The notes: a model not told the origin generated them from the letters alone. A stretch of 64,000 bases of DNA from Polynucleobacter cosmopolitanus (GCF_002224225.1 NZ_NJGG01000001.1:525374-589373), one strand, 5' to 3'; positions 27,901-36,481 are shown, counted from the stretch's first letter. Numbers and translations are program-made.

Positions 27901-28002
27901 ATGACAAGTTTTTGACCCACATCCCTTTATTAAGAGTAACCTTGATAGTTCCTGAGAGTGGCTAAGCGCCATTGGTAGCTTGCATTCCTAGGATTTACCC
28001 TT

Positions 28003-28047
28003 AAATCTCGAGAAAAGTATAATATTTCGGGAATATTCGAGATATGA
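28003..28047 (+). promoter_or_regulatory. Promoter/operator region B (CTCGAG type) upstream of dmpKMP
   Basis: TTAAATCTCGAGAAAA (core 28007-28012), TTCGGGAATA (28026-28035) and TTCGAGATAT (28036-28045) follow each other in phase. TATGAT (28042-28047) could be a -10 hexamer. If so, the last element overlaps it and binding would block RNA polymerase. The layout matches region A upstream of the GST gene. Confidence 0.7.
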
Positions 28048-28105
28048 TTCAGTCTTCAAATTTAAGAATAGTCTTAATGAAGACCTTTTAGGCATAGGTG
28101 AGAAC

Positions 28106-28360
28106 ATGGTGGAGCAATTTAATCCTGAAAAAAGATTTGTAAGATTTGTTGAGAAGCGCGAGGATGGTTTTGTGTTGTTTGAATTCGCGGTGGGTGAGCC
28201 TGAAATTTTTGCGGAAATGATCTTAAAAGAAGAAGATTATGTAATTTTCTGTAAAGAGCAGGGTGTTGTCATGATTGATGAAGACTCCAATCCGATTGAT
28301 GAAGGCAATGATTTTGAATGGCGCTTGCGTGATGCAACCCAAAAGAGAATCGACAAATAG
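28106..28360 (+). CDS. dmpK: Phenol hydroxylase assembly protein DmpK (P0)
   Basis: The 84-residue protein matches DmpK/PhKK, which helps insert iron into the hydroxylase. Recognisable segments are RFVRFVEKREDGFVLFEFAVGEPEIFAEMIL followed by FCKEQGVVMID and a charged C-terminal DFEWRLRDA; DmpK proteins have the equivalent FVEFDFAIGxPELxVELILP. It is first in a K-M-P unit. In the classical cluster dmpK precedes dmpL, but here dmpL is 31 kb away. AGGTGAGA precedes the ATG. Given the strong pattern match I regard the call as sound. Confidence 0.85.
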   Translation: MVEQFNPEKRFVRFVEKREDGFVLFEFAVGEPEIFAEMILKEEDYVIFCKEQGVVMIDEDSNPIDEGNDFEWRLRDATQKRIDK

Positions 28361-28374
28361 TACTCTCGAGTATC
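28361..28374. promoter_or_regulatory. Extra CTCGAG element between dmpK and dmpM
   Basis: TACTCTCGAGTATC begins one base after the dmpK stop. The core (28365-28370) matches the island operator but the flanks do not (ACT...AGT in place of AAT...ATT). It may be a secondary operator or chance. Confidence 0.35.
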
Positions 28375-28421
28375 AAAAACTAAGAGAACTGATGTGAATT
28401 TTAAAATTAGGAATATAAAAA

Positions 28422-28691
28422 ATGGCTAATGTATTTATTGCATTTCAATCAAATCAAGATAGTCGCTACATTGTTGAGGCAATTGTGGAAGACAACCCTC
28501 TGGCGGTTGTAGATGAGCAACCCGCTATGGTGAAAATCGATGTGCCCAATCGCTTGGTGATCAAGCGTGCAACTGTTGAAGAAAAAATGGGTCGAGAGTT
28601 TGAGCTACAAGAAATGCACATGCATCTGATCACCCTTTCTGGTAACGTTGATGAGGATGATGATCAGTTTGTTTTAGAGTGGAAATCTTAA
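28422..28691 (+). CDS. dmpM: Phenol hydroxylase activator/coupling protein DmpM (P2)
   Basis: This small protein of 89 residues carries no cofactor and binds the hydroxylase to couple oxygen activation to substrate hydroxylation. Segments VFIAFQSNQDSRYIVEAIVEDNP, VKIDVPNRLVIKRATVEEKMGREF and DDDQFVLEWKS agree with DmpM/MmoB-type effector proteins. In typical clusters dmpM lies between dmpL and dmpN; here it sits 62 bases after dmpK. A terminator-like hairpin separates it from dmpP. Confidence 0.92.
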   Translation: MANVFIAFQSNQDSRYIVEAIVEDNPLAVVDEQPAMVKIDVPNRLVIKRATVEEKMGREFELQEMHMHLITLSGNVDEDDDQFVLEWKS

Positions 28692-28713
28692 TCTATTATT
28701 AAATGAGATCTTG

Positions 28714-28749
28714 AATAGAACGCTCAAGCTGATGAGCGGTCTATTTTTT
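28714..28749 (+). terminator. Intrinsic terminator/attenuator between dmpM and dmpP
   Basis: AATAGAACGCTCA (28714-28726) pairs with TGAGCGGTCTATT (28733-28745) with one A-G mismatch around AGCTGA. A T-run follows (28744-28749). dmpP starts 28 bases later, so dmpP may be made at lower level or need read-through. Confidence 0.78.
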
Positions 28750-28776
28750 GTTAAAAGTTTTTATTTGTGAGTTTTT

Positions 28777-29838
28777 ATGTCATACGAACTAACCATTGAG
28801 CCACTAGGCCAAACAATCGAAGTTGAAGACGGTCAGACGATCCTGGATGCCGCTTTGAGAGCTGGTATTTATTTGCCGCATGCTTGTTGCCATGGTCTAT
28901 GTGCCACTTGTAAAGTTCAAGTGGTCGATGGTGAAGTGGAGCATGGCGAGGCATCTACTTTTGCCTTGATGGATTTTGAGCGTGAAGAGCAAAAATGTTT
29001 GGCTTGTTGTGCCACATTGCAAAGTGATGTCACGATTGAAGCAGACATTGATGAAGATCCTGATGCTCGGGTGATTCCAGTGGTCGACTATGAGGGAGTT
29101 GTTTCTAGAATTGAAAATCTAACGCCCACCATCAAAGGTATTTGGTTAAAGATTGAAGGCGGTAAGACTGTTGATTTTCAAGCAGGACAATACGTTAATT
29201 TAGAAATCCCAGCGCTGAATCAAAGCCGTGCTTTTTCATTGGCGAACCCGCCCCATGATGGTGAGGTTGAGTTAAATATTCGTATCGTGCCTGGTGGCGT
29301 AGTCACAACCTATATTCATGAGCAGCTAAAGGTTGGTGACAAGCTGAAGTTGAGCGGTCCTTATGGTCGTTTCTTTGTCAAGAAATCAACCAACACGCCG
29401 ATGTTATTCATTGCAGGTGGTTCAGGTTTGTCTAGTCCGAAAAGCATGATTTTAGATTTGCTCAATGAAGGCTGTGATTTGCCAATCACATTGATGTATG
29501 GCGCCAGATCACAAACAGAACTTTATTACGATCAGGAATTCAAAGATTTGGCTGCGAAGCATCCAAACTTTACCTACATAGCAGCATTGTCTGATGAACC
29601 CGCTGATTCTGGATGGACAGGTCCTCGTGGTTTTGTCCATGAGGCTGCCAAAGCTCATTTCAATAATGACTTCAGTGGACGCAAAGCTTATTTGTGTGGT
29701 CCACCTCCAATGATTGAGGCAGCGATTTCAACCTTGATGCAGGGTCGTTTGTATGAGCGAGATATTTATGCTGAGAAATTTATTTCAGCAGTGGACTCGA
29801 CCAATACAGTTCGCAGCCCACTCTTTAAAAATATTTAA
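28777..29838 (+). CDS. dmpP: Phenol hydroxylase reductase DmpP (P5), 2Fe-2S/FAD
   Basis: The 353-residue reductase passes electrons from NADH through FAD and a [2Fe-2S] cluster to the hydroxylase. The plant-type cluster ligands are C37-x4-C42-x2-C45 with C77. The FAD domain shows RAFSLANPP and the NAD domain FIAGGSGLSSPKSM. A C-terminal YLCGPPPMIEA and FYERDIYAEKF-like end (ERDIYAEKF) close the ferredoxin-reductase fold. Length matches DmpP of Pseudomonas (about 353). It converges on the gntR gene with a 4-base overlap of stop codons. In the classical operon it would be behind dmpO. Confidence 0.95.
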   Translation: MSYELTIEPLGQTIEVEDGQTILDAALRAGIYLPHACCHGLCATCKVQVVDGEVEHGEASTFALMDFEREEQKCLACCATLQSDVTIEADIDEDPDARVIPVVDYEGVVSRIENLTPTIKGIWLKIEGGKTVDFQAGQYVNLEIPALNQSRAFSLANPPHDGEVELNIRIVPGGVVTTYIHEQLKVGDKLKLSGPYGRFFVKKSTNTPMLFIAGGSGLSSPKSMILDLLNEGCDLPITLMYGARSQTELYYDQEFKDLAAKHPNFTYIAALSDEPADSGWTGPRGFVHEAAKAHFNNDFSGRKAYLCGPPPMIEAAISTLMQGRLYERDIYAEKFISAVDSTNTVRSPLFKNI

Positions 29839-30569
29839 GCCACTGGTTGGCTAAAAATTTCTTCAGGCAGTTTTGACACCAAGTCATAGGTTAGTTTGAT
29901 GTGTTGACCTAAGAGCTTGGTGCAAAGCTTGATGTCTCTGTTCAGAGCGGCTGACTTGAGTGCTTCATGCTCAGCATGAACGTCTCTTTCAATATCTTTT
30001 CGATAATGCATCGCAATGCGACGATAACGCTCTGAATGATGGTAAAGAATACCAATGAATTGTAGGATCCATTTAGATGGGCAAGCTGAAACCAAGGCCG
30101 AATGGAACTCTTCATTTCTCTGTTCCCACTCTTGAAAAAAGTTGTCTTCCTGTGCGTCGTTGGTTTTACCTAACTTTTTCTCGGCCAAAGTTAGTCGGTG
30201 ATAAGCGGCTATAACATCAGCCTCCCACTTGTCATTGCCCAGAGTCATCGATTGAGACAGAGCTTCATTCTCCAACATGATTCGTCTCTCAGTGATGTCC
30301 AGAAAATCAACCAATGACATAGGGCTGACAGTGAAGCCCTTCTGACCTTGCGTGAACACCAGGCTATCAGCCACCAATAAGGCAAGAGCTTCGCGCAGGG
30401 TGCCTGCGCCAACGTTATACCTATCTTTTAAGTGTTCGACTCTTAACTTGGTTGAAGGTGGATGCACGCCATTGATGATGTCACGTCTTAAGGCTAAATA
30501 TGCCCCTTCTACTAGCGTTTTTGGTTCAGGAGTACGAGGAATAAATGATGATTGAGGTACTAAATGCAT
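29835..30569 (-). CDS. GntR-family (FCD) repressor, AphS/PhcS-like
   Basis: The 244-residue regulator has an N-terminal winged helix (about 15-85: LVEGAYLALRRDIINGVHPPSTKLRVEHLKDRY..GTLREALALLVADSLV). A C-terminal FCD ligand-binding domain follows (about 95-235), with NEEFHSALVSACPSKWIL and a helix with EHEALKSAALNRD. GntR repressors AphS and PhcS silence phenol genes in Comamonas strains; the position between dmpKMP and the meta-cleavage operon fits. It is divergent from the ferredoxin/C23O operon with an operator palindrome between them. It is strongly similar to the regulator at 45156-45902. Confidence 0.88.
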   Translation of the reverse strand: MHLVPQSSFIPRTPEPKTLVEGAYLALRRDIINGVHPPSTKLRVEHLKDRYNVGAGTLREALALLVADSLVFTQGQKGFTVSPMSLVDFLDITERRIMLENEALSQSMTLGNDKWEADVIAAYHRLTLAEKKLGKTNDAQEDNFFQEWEQRNEEFHSALVSACPSKWILQFIGILYHHSERYRRIAMHYRKDIERDVHAEHEALKSAALNRDIKLCTKLLGQHIKLTYDLVSKLPEEIFSQPVA

Positions 30570-30598
30570 GATTTTTAAAAGATATCCGATTTTTTAAG

Positions 30599-30613
30599 AA
30601 TTATCGATATTTT
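30599..30613. promoter_or_regulatory. Weak operator-like dyad close to the gntR start
   Basis: AATTATCGATATTTT carries an ATCGAT centre with A/T arms. It lies about 30 bases upstream of the minus-strand gntR start and resembles the variant between pyc and the second gntR (TCGATATTTA). It may allow autoregulation. Confidence 0.3.
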
Positions 30614-30697
30614 GCCGTGTCTTACGAACTTTGAGTAAAAAAATAGAGGTATTTAGGGGAAAACACTCATTGCCATAAATCTTTAGGTATTTCAAAA

Positions 30698-30711
30698 TAA
30701 TCTCGAGATTA
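30698..30711. promoter_or_regulatory. Operator palindrome D, TAATCTCGAGATTA
   Basis: This is a perfect 14-base palindrome, identical to the one at 50473-50486. It lies just upstream of a possible -10 TACAAT (30717-30722) for the ferredoxin/C23O operon and about 130 bases from the divergent gntR start. A half-site ATCGAGAAA follows at 30721. Likely target of the GntR regulators. Confidence 0.75.
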
Positions 30712-30733
30712 ATAGGTACAATCGAGAAAGTTG

Positions 30734-31051
30734 ATGCCTCATAAAGTGTTCATTGAAGATACTCAGGAAGAGTATCCCTGTCGTGAAGATCAGCATTTAC
30801 TCGCTGGGATGGAGGCTCTTGGGCGCAAAGGAATACCAGTCGGTTGTCGCGGTGGTGGTTGTGGTGTTTGCAAGATAGAGATTGTCAGCGGTGAATATAC
30901 CAAGCGTGTGATGAGTCGAGATCACGTCACAGTTGAAGAAGAGGCGAGAGGTTGTGTCTTGGCTTGTCGAGTGAGACCGCAATCAGATATCACCTTGAGG
31001 GTGGTGGGAAAGATGAAAAAAAATGTGGTGCGTGGTGCAACACAGAAATAA
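30734..31051 (+). CDS. dmpQ: Chloroplast-type 2Fe-2S ferredoxin, DmpQ/XylT
   Basis: The 105-residue ferredoxin has cluster ligands C38-x4-C43-x2-C46 and C78 (GCRGGGCGVCK and GCVLACRV). XylT/DmpQ ferredoxins re-reduce catechol 2,3-dioxygenase that has been inactivated to the ferric form. It is directly upstream of the C23O gene as expected. A TTG at 30731 or the ATG at 30734 could start translation; the latter fits family N-termini (MPHKVFIED). It is the first gene of the meta-cleavage operon behind operator D. Confidence 0.9.
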   Translation: MPHKVFIEDTQEEYPCREDQHLLAGMEALGRKGIPVGCRGGGCGVCKIEIVSGEYTKRVMSRDHVTVEEEARGCVLACRVRPQSDITLRVVGKMKKNVVRGATQK

Positions 31052-31102
31052 AGAAGTTGTTTGATCAATAGTAGTTATTAAATATTTTGATAGGAGAAAA
31101 AT

Positions 31103-32029
31103 ATGCCAATGACAGGTGTTTTACGTCCGGGACACGCTCAACTTCGTGTTTTAGACATGGAAGAGTCAGTACATTTTTATACAAATGTGTTGGGTTTAAA
31201 AGAAACAGGTCGTGATAAATCTGGCCGTGTGTATTTCAAGGCTTGGGATGAACGTGACCACAACAGTGTGATCTTGCGCCAAGCTGATCGTGCTGGCATG
31301 GATTTCTTCGGTTTCAAAGTGGAGAGCAAAGAAGTTCTTGAGAACTTAGACAAAGCGCTTAAAGCTTATGGCGTTACAACCGAGCGCATGCCCGCCGGTG
31401 AAATGATGGAAACGGGTGAGCGCGTCAGATTTAAAGCGCCAACTGGCCATACATTTGAACTCTATGCAGAAAAAAATCATGTGGGTAACGGTCTAGGTGA
31501 TTTTGCTCCAGAGGCTTGGAACCCAGACCAAAAGGGTATTTCTCCAGTACGCATGGACCATGCCTTGATCTACGGTAAAGACATTGATGGCACCAGAAAG
31601 CTATTTGAGGAAGTATTCGGTTTCCGTGTCACTGAGCGTGTGAAGTTGGAAGATAAGACAACTGATTTAGCAGCATTTATCACTTGTTCAACCAAAGCTC
31701 ATGATTTAGCTATGGTTCGCCATGGTGAAGACGATAAGTTACATCACGTTTCGTTCCGACTAGATTCTTGGGAGCAAGTTCTTCGTGCAGCCGACATCAT
31801 GACGATGAATCGTGTCTCAATTGATATCGGTCCTACACGTCACGGTATTACACGTGGTGCAACCATTTACTTCTTTGATCCATCAGGCAATCGTTTAGAA
31901 ACTTTCTGCGGTGGCTATGAATGGTATCCAGATATGCACGAAATCACCTGGCCAGTCGAAGAAGTGGGTCGCGCAATTTTCTATCACGATCGTAAATTGA
32001 ACGAAGCTTTCTTGGCTGTGGTGACCTAA
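31103..32029 (+). CDS. dmpB: Catechol 2,3-dioxygenase (extradiol)
   Basis: This Fe(II) enzyme of 308 residues opens catechol next to the diol to give 2-hydroxymuconic semialdehyde. It has the two-domain vicinal-oxygen-chelate fold. Iron ligands are His153 (MDHALIYG), His214 (LHHVSFRL) and Glu266 (RLETFCGGY). Family signature GRDKSGRVYFKAWDERDHNSV is typical of the XylE/DmpB group. A ribosome-binding site AGGAG precedes the start. The stop TAA overlaps the next ATG by one base. Confidence 0.97.
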   Translation: MPMTGVLRPGHAQLRVLDMEESVHFYTNVLGLKETGRDKSGRVYFKAWDERDHNSVILRQADRAGMDFFGFKVESKEVLENLDKALKAYGVTTERMPAGEMMETGERVRFKAPTGHTFELYAEKNHVGNGLGDFAPEAWNPDQKGISPVRMDHALIYGKDIDGTRKLFEEVFGFRVTERVKLEDKTTDLAAFITCSTKAHDLAMVRHGEDDKLHHVSFRLDSWEQVLRAADIMTMNRVSIDIGPTRHGITRGATIYFFDPSGNRLETFCGGYEWYPDMHEITWPVEEVGRAIFYHDRKLNEAFLAVVT

Positions 32030-32448
32030 TGAGCCATTTTGTATCTCAAAAAAACATTAGTTGTGAGGCTGCTGCAAAAGTAGCTCAGGGTGCTATTGAT
32101 AAGGCAAATGAGTTGGGCATCAAAATTAATGTGGCCGTCACGGACTCCAGTGGAGTCCTGATGGCTTTTTTGAGAATGCCGGGCGCCTTTCTTCATTCAA
32201 TCGATATCTCTATTGATAAAGCTTATACATCTGCGAGTTTTGGCTTTCCAACCAGTCAGTGGATGAGCATTATCAAGGACGATCCAGCTTTAAGGGAGGG
32301 GATTGTTCAAAGAGATCGATTGGTCATATTTGGGGGTGGCGTACCGATCCAATTAGATTGTGAATTAATTGGTGGGGTTGGTGTGTCGGGTGGTTCTGCA
32401 GAACAGGATGAAATTTGTGCCTTAGCAGGAATTTCAAAGATTAAATAA
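32029..32448 (+). CDS. GlcG/HbpS-family (DUF336) protein in the meta operon
   Basis: The 139-residue protein belongs to the GlcG/HbpS (heme-binding, DUF336) family. AAAKVAQGAIDKANELGIKINVAVTDSSGVLMAFLRMPGAF and the Gly-rich end FGGGVPIQLDCELIGGVGVSGG are diagnostic. Small DUF336 proteins are often found in meta-cleavage clusters next to C23O, with no established role. Translational coupling to dmpB (stop/start overlap) suggests related function, possibly protection or metal supply for the dioxygenase; that is inference. No signal peptide. Confidence 0.85.
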   Translation: MSHFVSQKNISCEAAAKVAQGAIDKANELGIKINVAVTDSSGVLMAFLRMPGAFLHSIDISIDKAYTSASFGFPTSQWMSIIKDDPALREGIVQRDRLVIFGGGVPIQLDCELIGGVGVSGGSAEQDEICALAGISKIK

Positions 32449-32472
32449 TCAATAAAACAAATAGAAAACAAC

Positions 32473-33927
32473 ATGAAACAATTTCTAAACTACATTAACG
32501 GCGAATTTGTAGCAACTGATAAAACTTTTGAAAAGCGTGCGCCAGTCAGTAATCAAATCATTGGCATGGTGCATGAGGCAGGTCTTGCTGAGGTGGATCA
32601 AGCGGTGACTGCTGCTCGTGAAGCGCTTAAAGGTGACTGGGGAAAATTAACCACGGTCAAGCGCGTTGAAATGTTGTATGCGGTTGCTGATGAAATTAAC
32701 CGTCGTTTCGATGATTTTTTAGAGGCTGAAATTGCTGATACTGGTAAACCAAGATCTTTGGCCTCTCATATTGATATTCCACGTGGTGCAGCGAACTTTA
32801 AAGTGTTTGCCGACATTATCAAAAATGTACCCAATGAAACATTCCAAATGGATACCCCAGATGGTGGCAAAGCCATCAATTATGCGATTCGCAAACCTTT
32901 GGGTGTGATTGGTGTTGTGTGTCCTTGGAATTTGCCATTGTTGTTGATGACGTGGAAAGTTGGTCCTGCACTGGCCTGTGGCAATACGGTTGTGATCAAG
33001 CCTTCAGAGGAAACACCTGGAACAGCAACCTTGCTTGGTGAAGTATTTGAAAAAGTTGGAGTACCTAAGGGTGTTTACAACGTGGTTCACGGTTTTGGTC
33101 CTAATTCTGCTGGTGAATTCTTAACCAAACACCAAGGTGTGAATGGTATTACCTTTACCGGTGAGACAAGAACTGGTGAAGCAATCATGGCAGCTGCAGC
33201 AAAAGGTGTTCGCCCAGTGTCATTTGAGTTGGGTGGCAAGAATGCAGCAATTGTTTTTGAAGACTGCGATTTTGATAAGGCCATTGCAGGTGTGACGCGT
33301 TCGGCGTTTGAGAATTGCGGACAAGTTTGTTTAGGCACTGAGCGTGTTTATGTTCAAAGACCAATTTTTGATAAATTTGTTGCAGCTCTTAAAGCAAAAG
33401 CTGAGGGCTTAAAAGTGGGCCCGCCTAATGAGCCGGGAGTTGGCTTGGGACCATTGATTTCTGCTGAACACAAAGAAAAGGTGACCTCTTATTACGCCAA
33501 AGCAGTGGCTGAGGGTGCAACGGTGGTCACTGGTGGTGGTTCTCCAAAGATGGCCGATGAATTAAAGAATGGTCACTGGGTTGAACCAACCATTTGGACA
33601 GGATTACCAGAAACTGCCACCGTGATCCGTGAAGAAATTTTTGGCCCATGTTGTCACATTGCTCCGTTTGATACTGAAGAAGAAGCAATTGCATTGGCCA
33701 ATAACACAACTTATGGTTTAGCCACTTCAGTATGGACTGAAAATATCGGTCGTGCACACCGTATGGCTGAAGCGATTGAAGTAGGTCTTTGCTGGATTAA
33801 CAGCTGGTTCTTGCGTGACTTACGTACACCATTTGGCGGCGCCAAAGGTTCAGGTATCGGTCGTGAAGGTGGCGTTCATTCATTAGAGTTCTACACAGAA
33901 TTACGCAACGTTTGCGTCAAACTTTGA
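32473..33927 (+). CDS. dmpC: 2-hydroxymuconic semialdehyde dehydrogenase
   Basis: The NAD-dependent aldehyde dehydrogenase of 484 residues oxidises 2-hydroxymuconic semialdehyde to 4-oxalocrotonate, the dehydrogenative branch of meta-cleavage. Active-site signatures are FELGGKNAAIVF (Glu) and NCGQVCLGTERVYV (Cys). NAD-binding SPWN-type segment reads CPWNLPLLLMTWK. The dehydrogenase fold is complete and ends LEFYTELRNVCVKL, very like DmpC/XylG. A paralogue with similar length lies at 45939-47399. Confidence 0.95.
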   Translation: MKQFLNYINGEFVATDKTFEKRAPVSNQIIGMVHEAGLAEVDQAVTAAREALKGDWGKLTTVKRVEMLYAVADEINRRFDDFLEAEIADTGKPRSLASHIDIPRGAANFKVFADIIKNVPNETFQMDTPDGGKAINYAIRKPLGVIGVVCPWNLPLLLMTWKVGPALACGNTVVIKPSEETPGTATLLGEVFEKVGVPKGVYNVVHGFGPNSAGEFLTKHQGVNGITFTGETRTGEAIMAAAAKGVRPVSFELGGKNAAIVFEDCDFDKAIAGVTRSAFENCGQVCLGTERVYVQRPIFDKFVAALKAKAEGLKVGPPNEPGVGLGPLISAEHKEKVTSYYAKAVAEGATVVTGGGSPKMADELKNGHWVEPTIWTGLPETATVIREEIFGPCCHIAPFDTEEEAIALANNTTYGLATSVWTENIGRAHRMAEAIEVGLCWINSWFLRDLRTPFGGAKGSGIGREGGVHSLEFYTELRNVCVKL

Positions 33928-33960
33928 TTAGCAAAAGCTAAAGAAATAAAGAGATTAGAA

Positions 33961-34749
33961 ATGACTATGGATAAAAAAATTATCACTGACTTAGGTGATG
34001 AACTGTATAACGCTCTCAAAAATCGCCAAGTGATTGATCCTTTGAGTAGTCGTTATCCTGATATGACAGTTGAAGATGCCTATAAAGTACAGGAGCGCAT
34101 GATTGCGCGCCGTATTGAGGCGGGTGAGCGCATTGTTGGTAAAAAAATTGGTGTGACATCTAAGGTGGTCATGAATATGTTGGGCGTTTATCGCCCTGAC
34201 TTCGGTTATTTATTGGATGGCATGATTTATAACGAAGGTGAATCAATTGAATTTGATAGCATGATCCAGCCAAAAGCTGAGGGCGAAATTGCCTTCATCT
34301 TGAAAAAAGATTTGATGGGTCCTGGTCTGAGTAACGCAGACATCCTGGCGGCCACTGAGTGTGTGATGCCTTGCTTTGAGATTGTTGATTCAAGAATCCG
34401 TGATTGGAAAATAAAAATTCAGGACACCGTTGCAGACAATGCTTCTTGCGGCGTTTTTGTGTTGGGTGACAACGCAGTTGATCCAAAGAAAATCGACCTC
34501 AATACTTGCGGCATGATCTTAGAAAAAAATGGCGATATTTTTGCAACGGGCGCAGGTGCAGCCGCTTTAGGTTCTCCGGTGAACTCAATCACTTGGTTGG
34601 CCAATACATTGGGTAGTTTAGGTGTTGGTTTAAAAGCTGGTGAGGTGGTTTTATCTGGCGCATTGGCAGCGATGGCGCCGATTGCCAAGGGCGATAACTT
34701 TAGAGCAACCATTGGTGGTTTGGGTAGCTGTTCAGTTCGTTTTAGCTAA
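33961..34749 (+). CDS. dmpE: 2-oxopent-4-enoate hydratase (2-hydroxypentadienoate hydratase)
   Basis: The 262-residue enzyme adds water to 2-hydroxypenta-2,4-dienoate to form 4-hydroxy-2-oxovalerate. It belongs to the hydratase/decarboxylase family with the metal-binding ExE pattern in KAEGEIAFIL. DmpE-specific segments are GKKIGVTSKVVMNMLGV and the end GGLGSCSVRFS. The related decarboxylase DmpH lies at 37585. Start at 33961; a second ATG two codons later is possible. Confidence 0.93.
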   Translation: MTMDKKIITDLGDELYNALKNRQVIDPLSSRYPDMTVEDAYKVQERMIARRIEAGERIVGKKIGVTSKVVMNMLGVYRPDFGYLLDGMIYNEGESIEFDSMIQPKAEGEIAFILKKDLMGPGLSNADILAATECVMPCFEIVDSRIRDWKIKIQDTVADNASCGVFVLGDNAVDPKKIDLNTCGMILEKNGDIFATGAGAAALGSPVNSITWLANTLGSLGVGLKAGEVVLSGALAAMAPIAKGDNFRATIGGLGSCSVRFS

Positions 34750-34754
34750 TTGCC

Positions 34755-35549
34755 ATGGATTTAAGAATTGCAGGTAAAACAGCTCTGGTGACCGGCTCAA
34801 CAGCCGGCATTGGTTTTGCAATTGCTAAAACGCTCGCTGAGAACGGCGCGCGAGTGATTGTGAACGGGCGCACGACTGCCTCTGTTGATCAGGCAATCGC
34901 CAAACTCTCTGAGCGTGTTTCTTCTAATTTATTGCAGGGCTGCGCGGCAGATTTATCCAATGCTGCGGGGGTGCAAAAGCTTTTAGATGCTCATGGTGAT
35001 GTTGATATTTTGATCAACAATTTAGGTATTTTTGATGTTGTGCCATTTGCTGAAATCAGTGATGCCGAATGGATGAGATTTTTTGAAGTGAATGTGATGA
35101 GTGGTGTGCGATTGTCGCGCCACTATTTACCTTTGATGCTCCAGAAAAATTGGGGCCGCATCATTTTCATTTCTAGTGAATCAGGGATTTGTCCTCCGGG
35201 TGACATGGTTCACTATGGCATGACCAAAACAGCTCAGTTATCTGTTTCTCGTGGCTTGGCTGAAATAGCAGTTGGGACTGGCGTGACGGTTAACTCAGTA
35301 TTACCAGGACCTACCAAAACAGAAGGTGCTGCCAACTTCTTTGCCTCAATGGCAAAAGATCAAGGTATTACGGTTGAAGAAATGGAACGCAAGTTCTTTG
35401 CCGAAGGTCGTCCCACATCATTGATCAAAAGATTTATTTCTCCAGATGAAGTCGCTTCGATGGTGGCGTATATCAGTAGCCCGTTAGCCGCTGGAACAAC
35501 GGGTGCGGCATTGCACGTTGATGGCGGTGTCGTGCGAAGCATTGTTTAA
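34755..35549 (+). CDS. Short-chain dehydrogenase/reductase of unknown substrate in the meta operon
   Basis: The 264-residue classical SDR has the cofactor motif TGSTAGIGFAIA (about 15-26), NNLG in place of NNAG, the catalytic Ser in FISSESG, and YxxxK as YGMTK. The reductase fold ends in HVDGGVVRSIV. It is inserted between dmpE and dmpF, five bases after dmpE, so it is co-transcribed. It is not part of the standard Pseudomonas dmp/xyl pathway. Substrate may be a substituted ring-fission product or a diol; sequence does not tell. Confidence 0.85.
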   Translation: MDLRIAGKTALVTGSTAGIGFAIAKTLAENGARVIVNGRTTASVDQAIAKLSERVSSNLLQGCAADLSNAAGVQKLLDAHGDVDILINNLGIFDVVPFAEISDAEWMRFFEVNVMSGVRLSRHYLPLMLQKNWGRIIFISSESGICPPGDMVHYGMTKTAQLSVSRGLAEIAVGTGVTVNSVLPGPTKTEGAANFFASMAKDQGITVEEMERKFFAEGRPTSLIKRFISPDEVASMVAYISSPLAAGTTGAALHVDGGVVRSIV

Positions 35550-35584
35550 AAAATTAGTAAATTTAATAAAGAAGGTATTTTCAA

Positions 35585-36481
35585 ATGAAAAAAATTAAAT
35601 GTGCATTGATTGGTCCTGGCAACATTGGTACTGATCTATTGGCTAAATTACAAAGAAGCCCAGTGTTGGAGCCTGTATGGATGGTGGGTATTGATCCCGA
35701 GTCTGATGGCTTAAAGCGCGCTCGCGAAATGGGCATCAAAACAACTTCCGATGGCGTTGATGGTTTGTTGCCACACGTTAAGGCAGACGGTGTCCAGATT
35801 GCATTTGATGCAACTTCTGCTTACGTGCATGCTGAAAACTCACGTAAGTTGAATGAGTTGGGTGTGTTGATGATTGACTTGACCCCTGCAGCGATTGGAC
35901 CTTATTGCATTCCACCAGTGAACTTGAAAGAGCACTTGGGTAAAAAAGAAATGAACGTGAACATGGTGACATGTGGCGGTCAGGCAACCATTCCAATGGT
36001 GGCCGCTGTTTCACGTGTTCAAAAAGTAATTTACGGTGAAATTGTTGCAACCGTTTCTAGCCGTTCAATTGGTCCTGGTACACGCAAGAACATCGATGAG
36101 TTCACACGCACAACAGCCGGTGCTGTTGAAAAAGTTGGTGGCGCACAAAAGGGTAAGGCGATCATCATCGTTAACCCAGCCGAGCCACCATTGATGATGC
36201 GTGACACGATTCACTGTTTGGTTGAAGGTGAACCAGATCAAGCCAAGATCACTGCTTCGATTCATGACATGATCAAAGAAGTACAAAAGTATGTACCAGG
36301 CTATCGCTTGGTGAACGGACCTGTTTTTGACGGTAATCGCGTATCAGTGTTCATGGAAGTTGAAGGTTTGGGTGATTACTTGCCTAAATACGCCGGCAAC
36401 TTAGACATCATGACAGCAGCTGCTGCAAGAACAGCTGAGATGTTTGCTGAAGAGATGTTGTCTGGCAAGTTGGTTTATTGA
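35585..36481 (+). CDS. dmpF: Acetaldehyde dehydrogenase (acylating)
   Basis: The 298-residue enzyme turns acetaldehyde into acetyl-CoA with NAD and CoA and works in a complex with the aldolase DmpG, which channels acetaldehyde. The cofactor motif is [13 protein letters not shown], and the active-site Cys is in [18 protein letters not shown] and [11 protein letters not shown] are also typical of DmpF/MhpF/BphJ. It is directly upstream of dmpG. A close paralogue lies at 48311-49240. Confidence 0.96.
   Translation: MKKIKCALIGPGNIGTDLLAKLQRSPVLEPVWMVGIDPESDGLKRAREMGIKTTSDGVDGLLPHVKADGVQIAFDATSAYVHAENSRKLNELGVLMIDLTPAAIGPYCIPPVNLKEHLGKKEMNVNMVTCGGQATIPMVAAVSRVQKVIYGEIVATVSSRSIGPGTRKNIDEFTRTTAGAVEKVGGAQKGKAIIIVNPAEPPLMMRDTIHCLVEGEPDQAKITASIHDMIKEVQKYVPGYRLVNGPVFDGNRVSVFMEVEGLGDYLPKYAGNLDIMTAAAARTAEMFAEEMLSGKLVY

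Noticed and set aside
27950..27990. Sigma-54 promoter upstream of dmpK (TGGTAGCTTGCA)
   Set aside because: Spacing between GG and GC is 6 bases instead of 10, so it cannot be a -24/-12 promoter.
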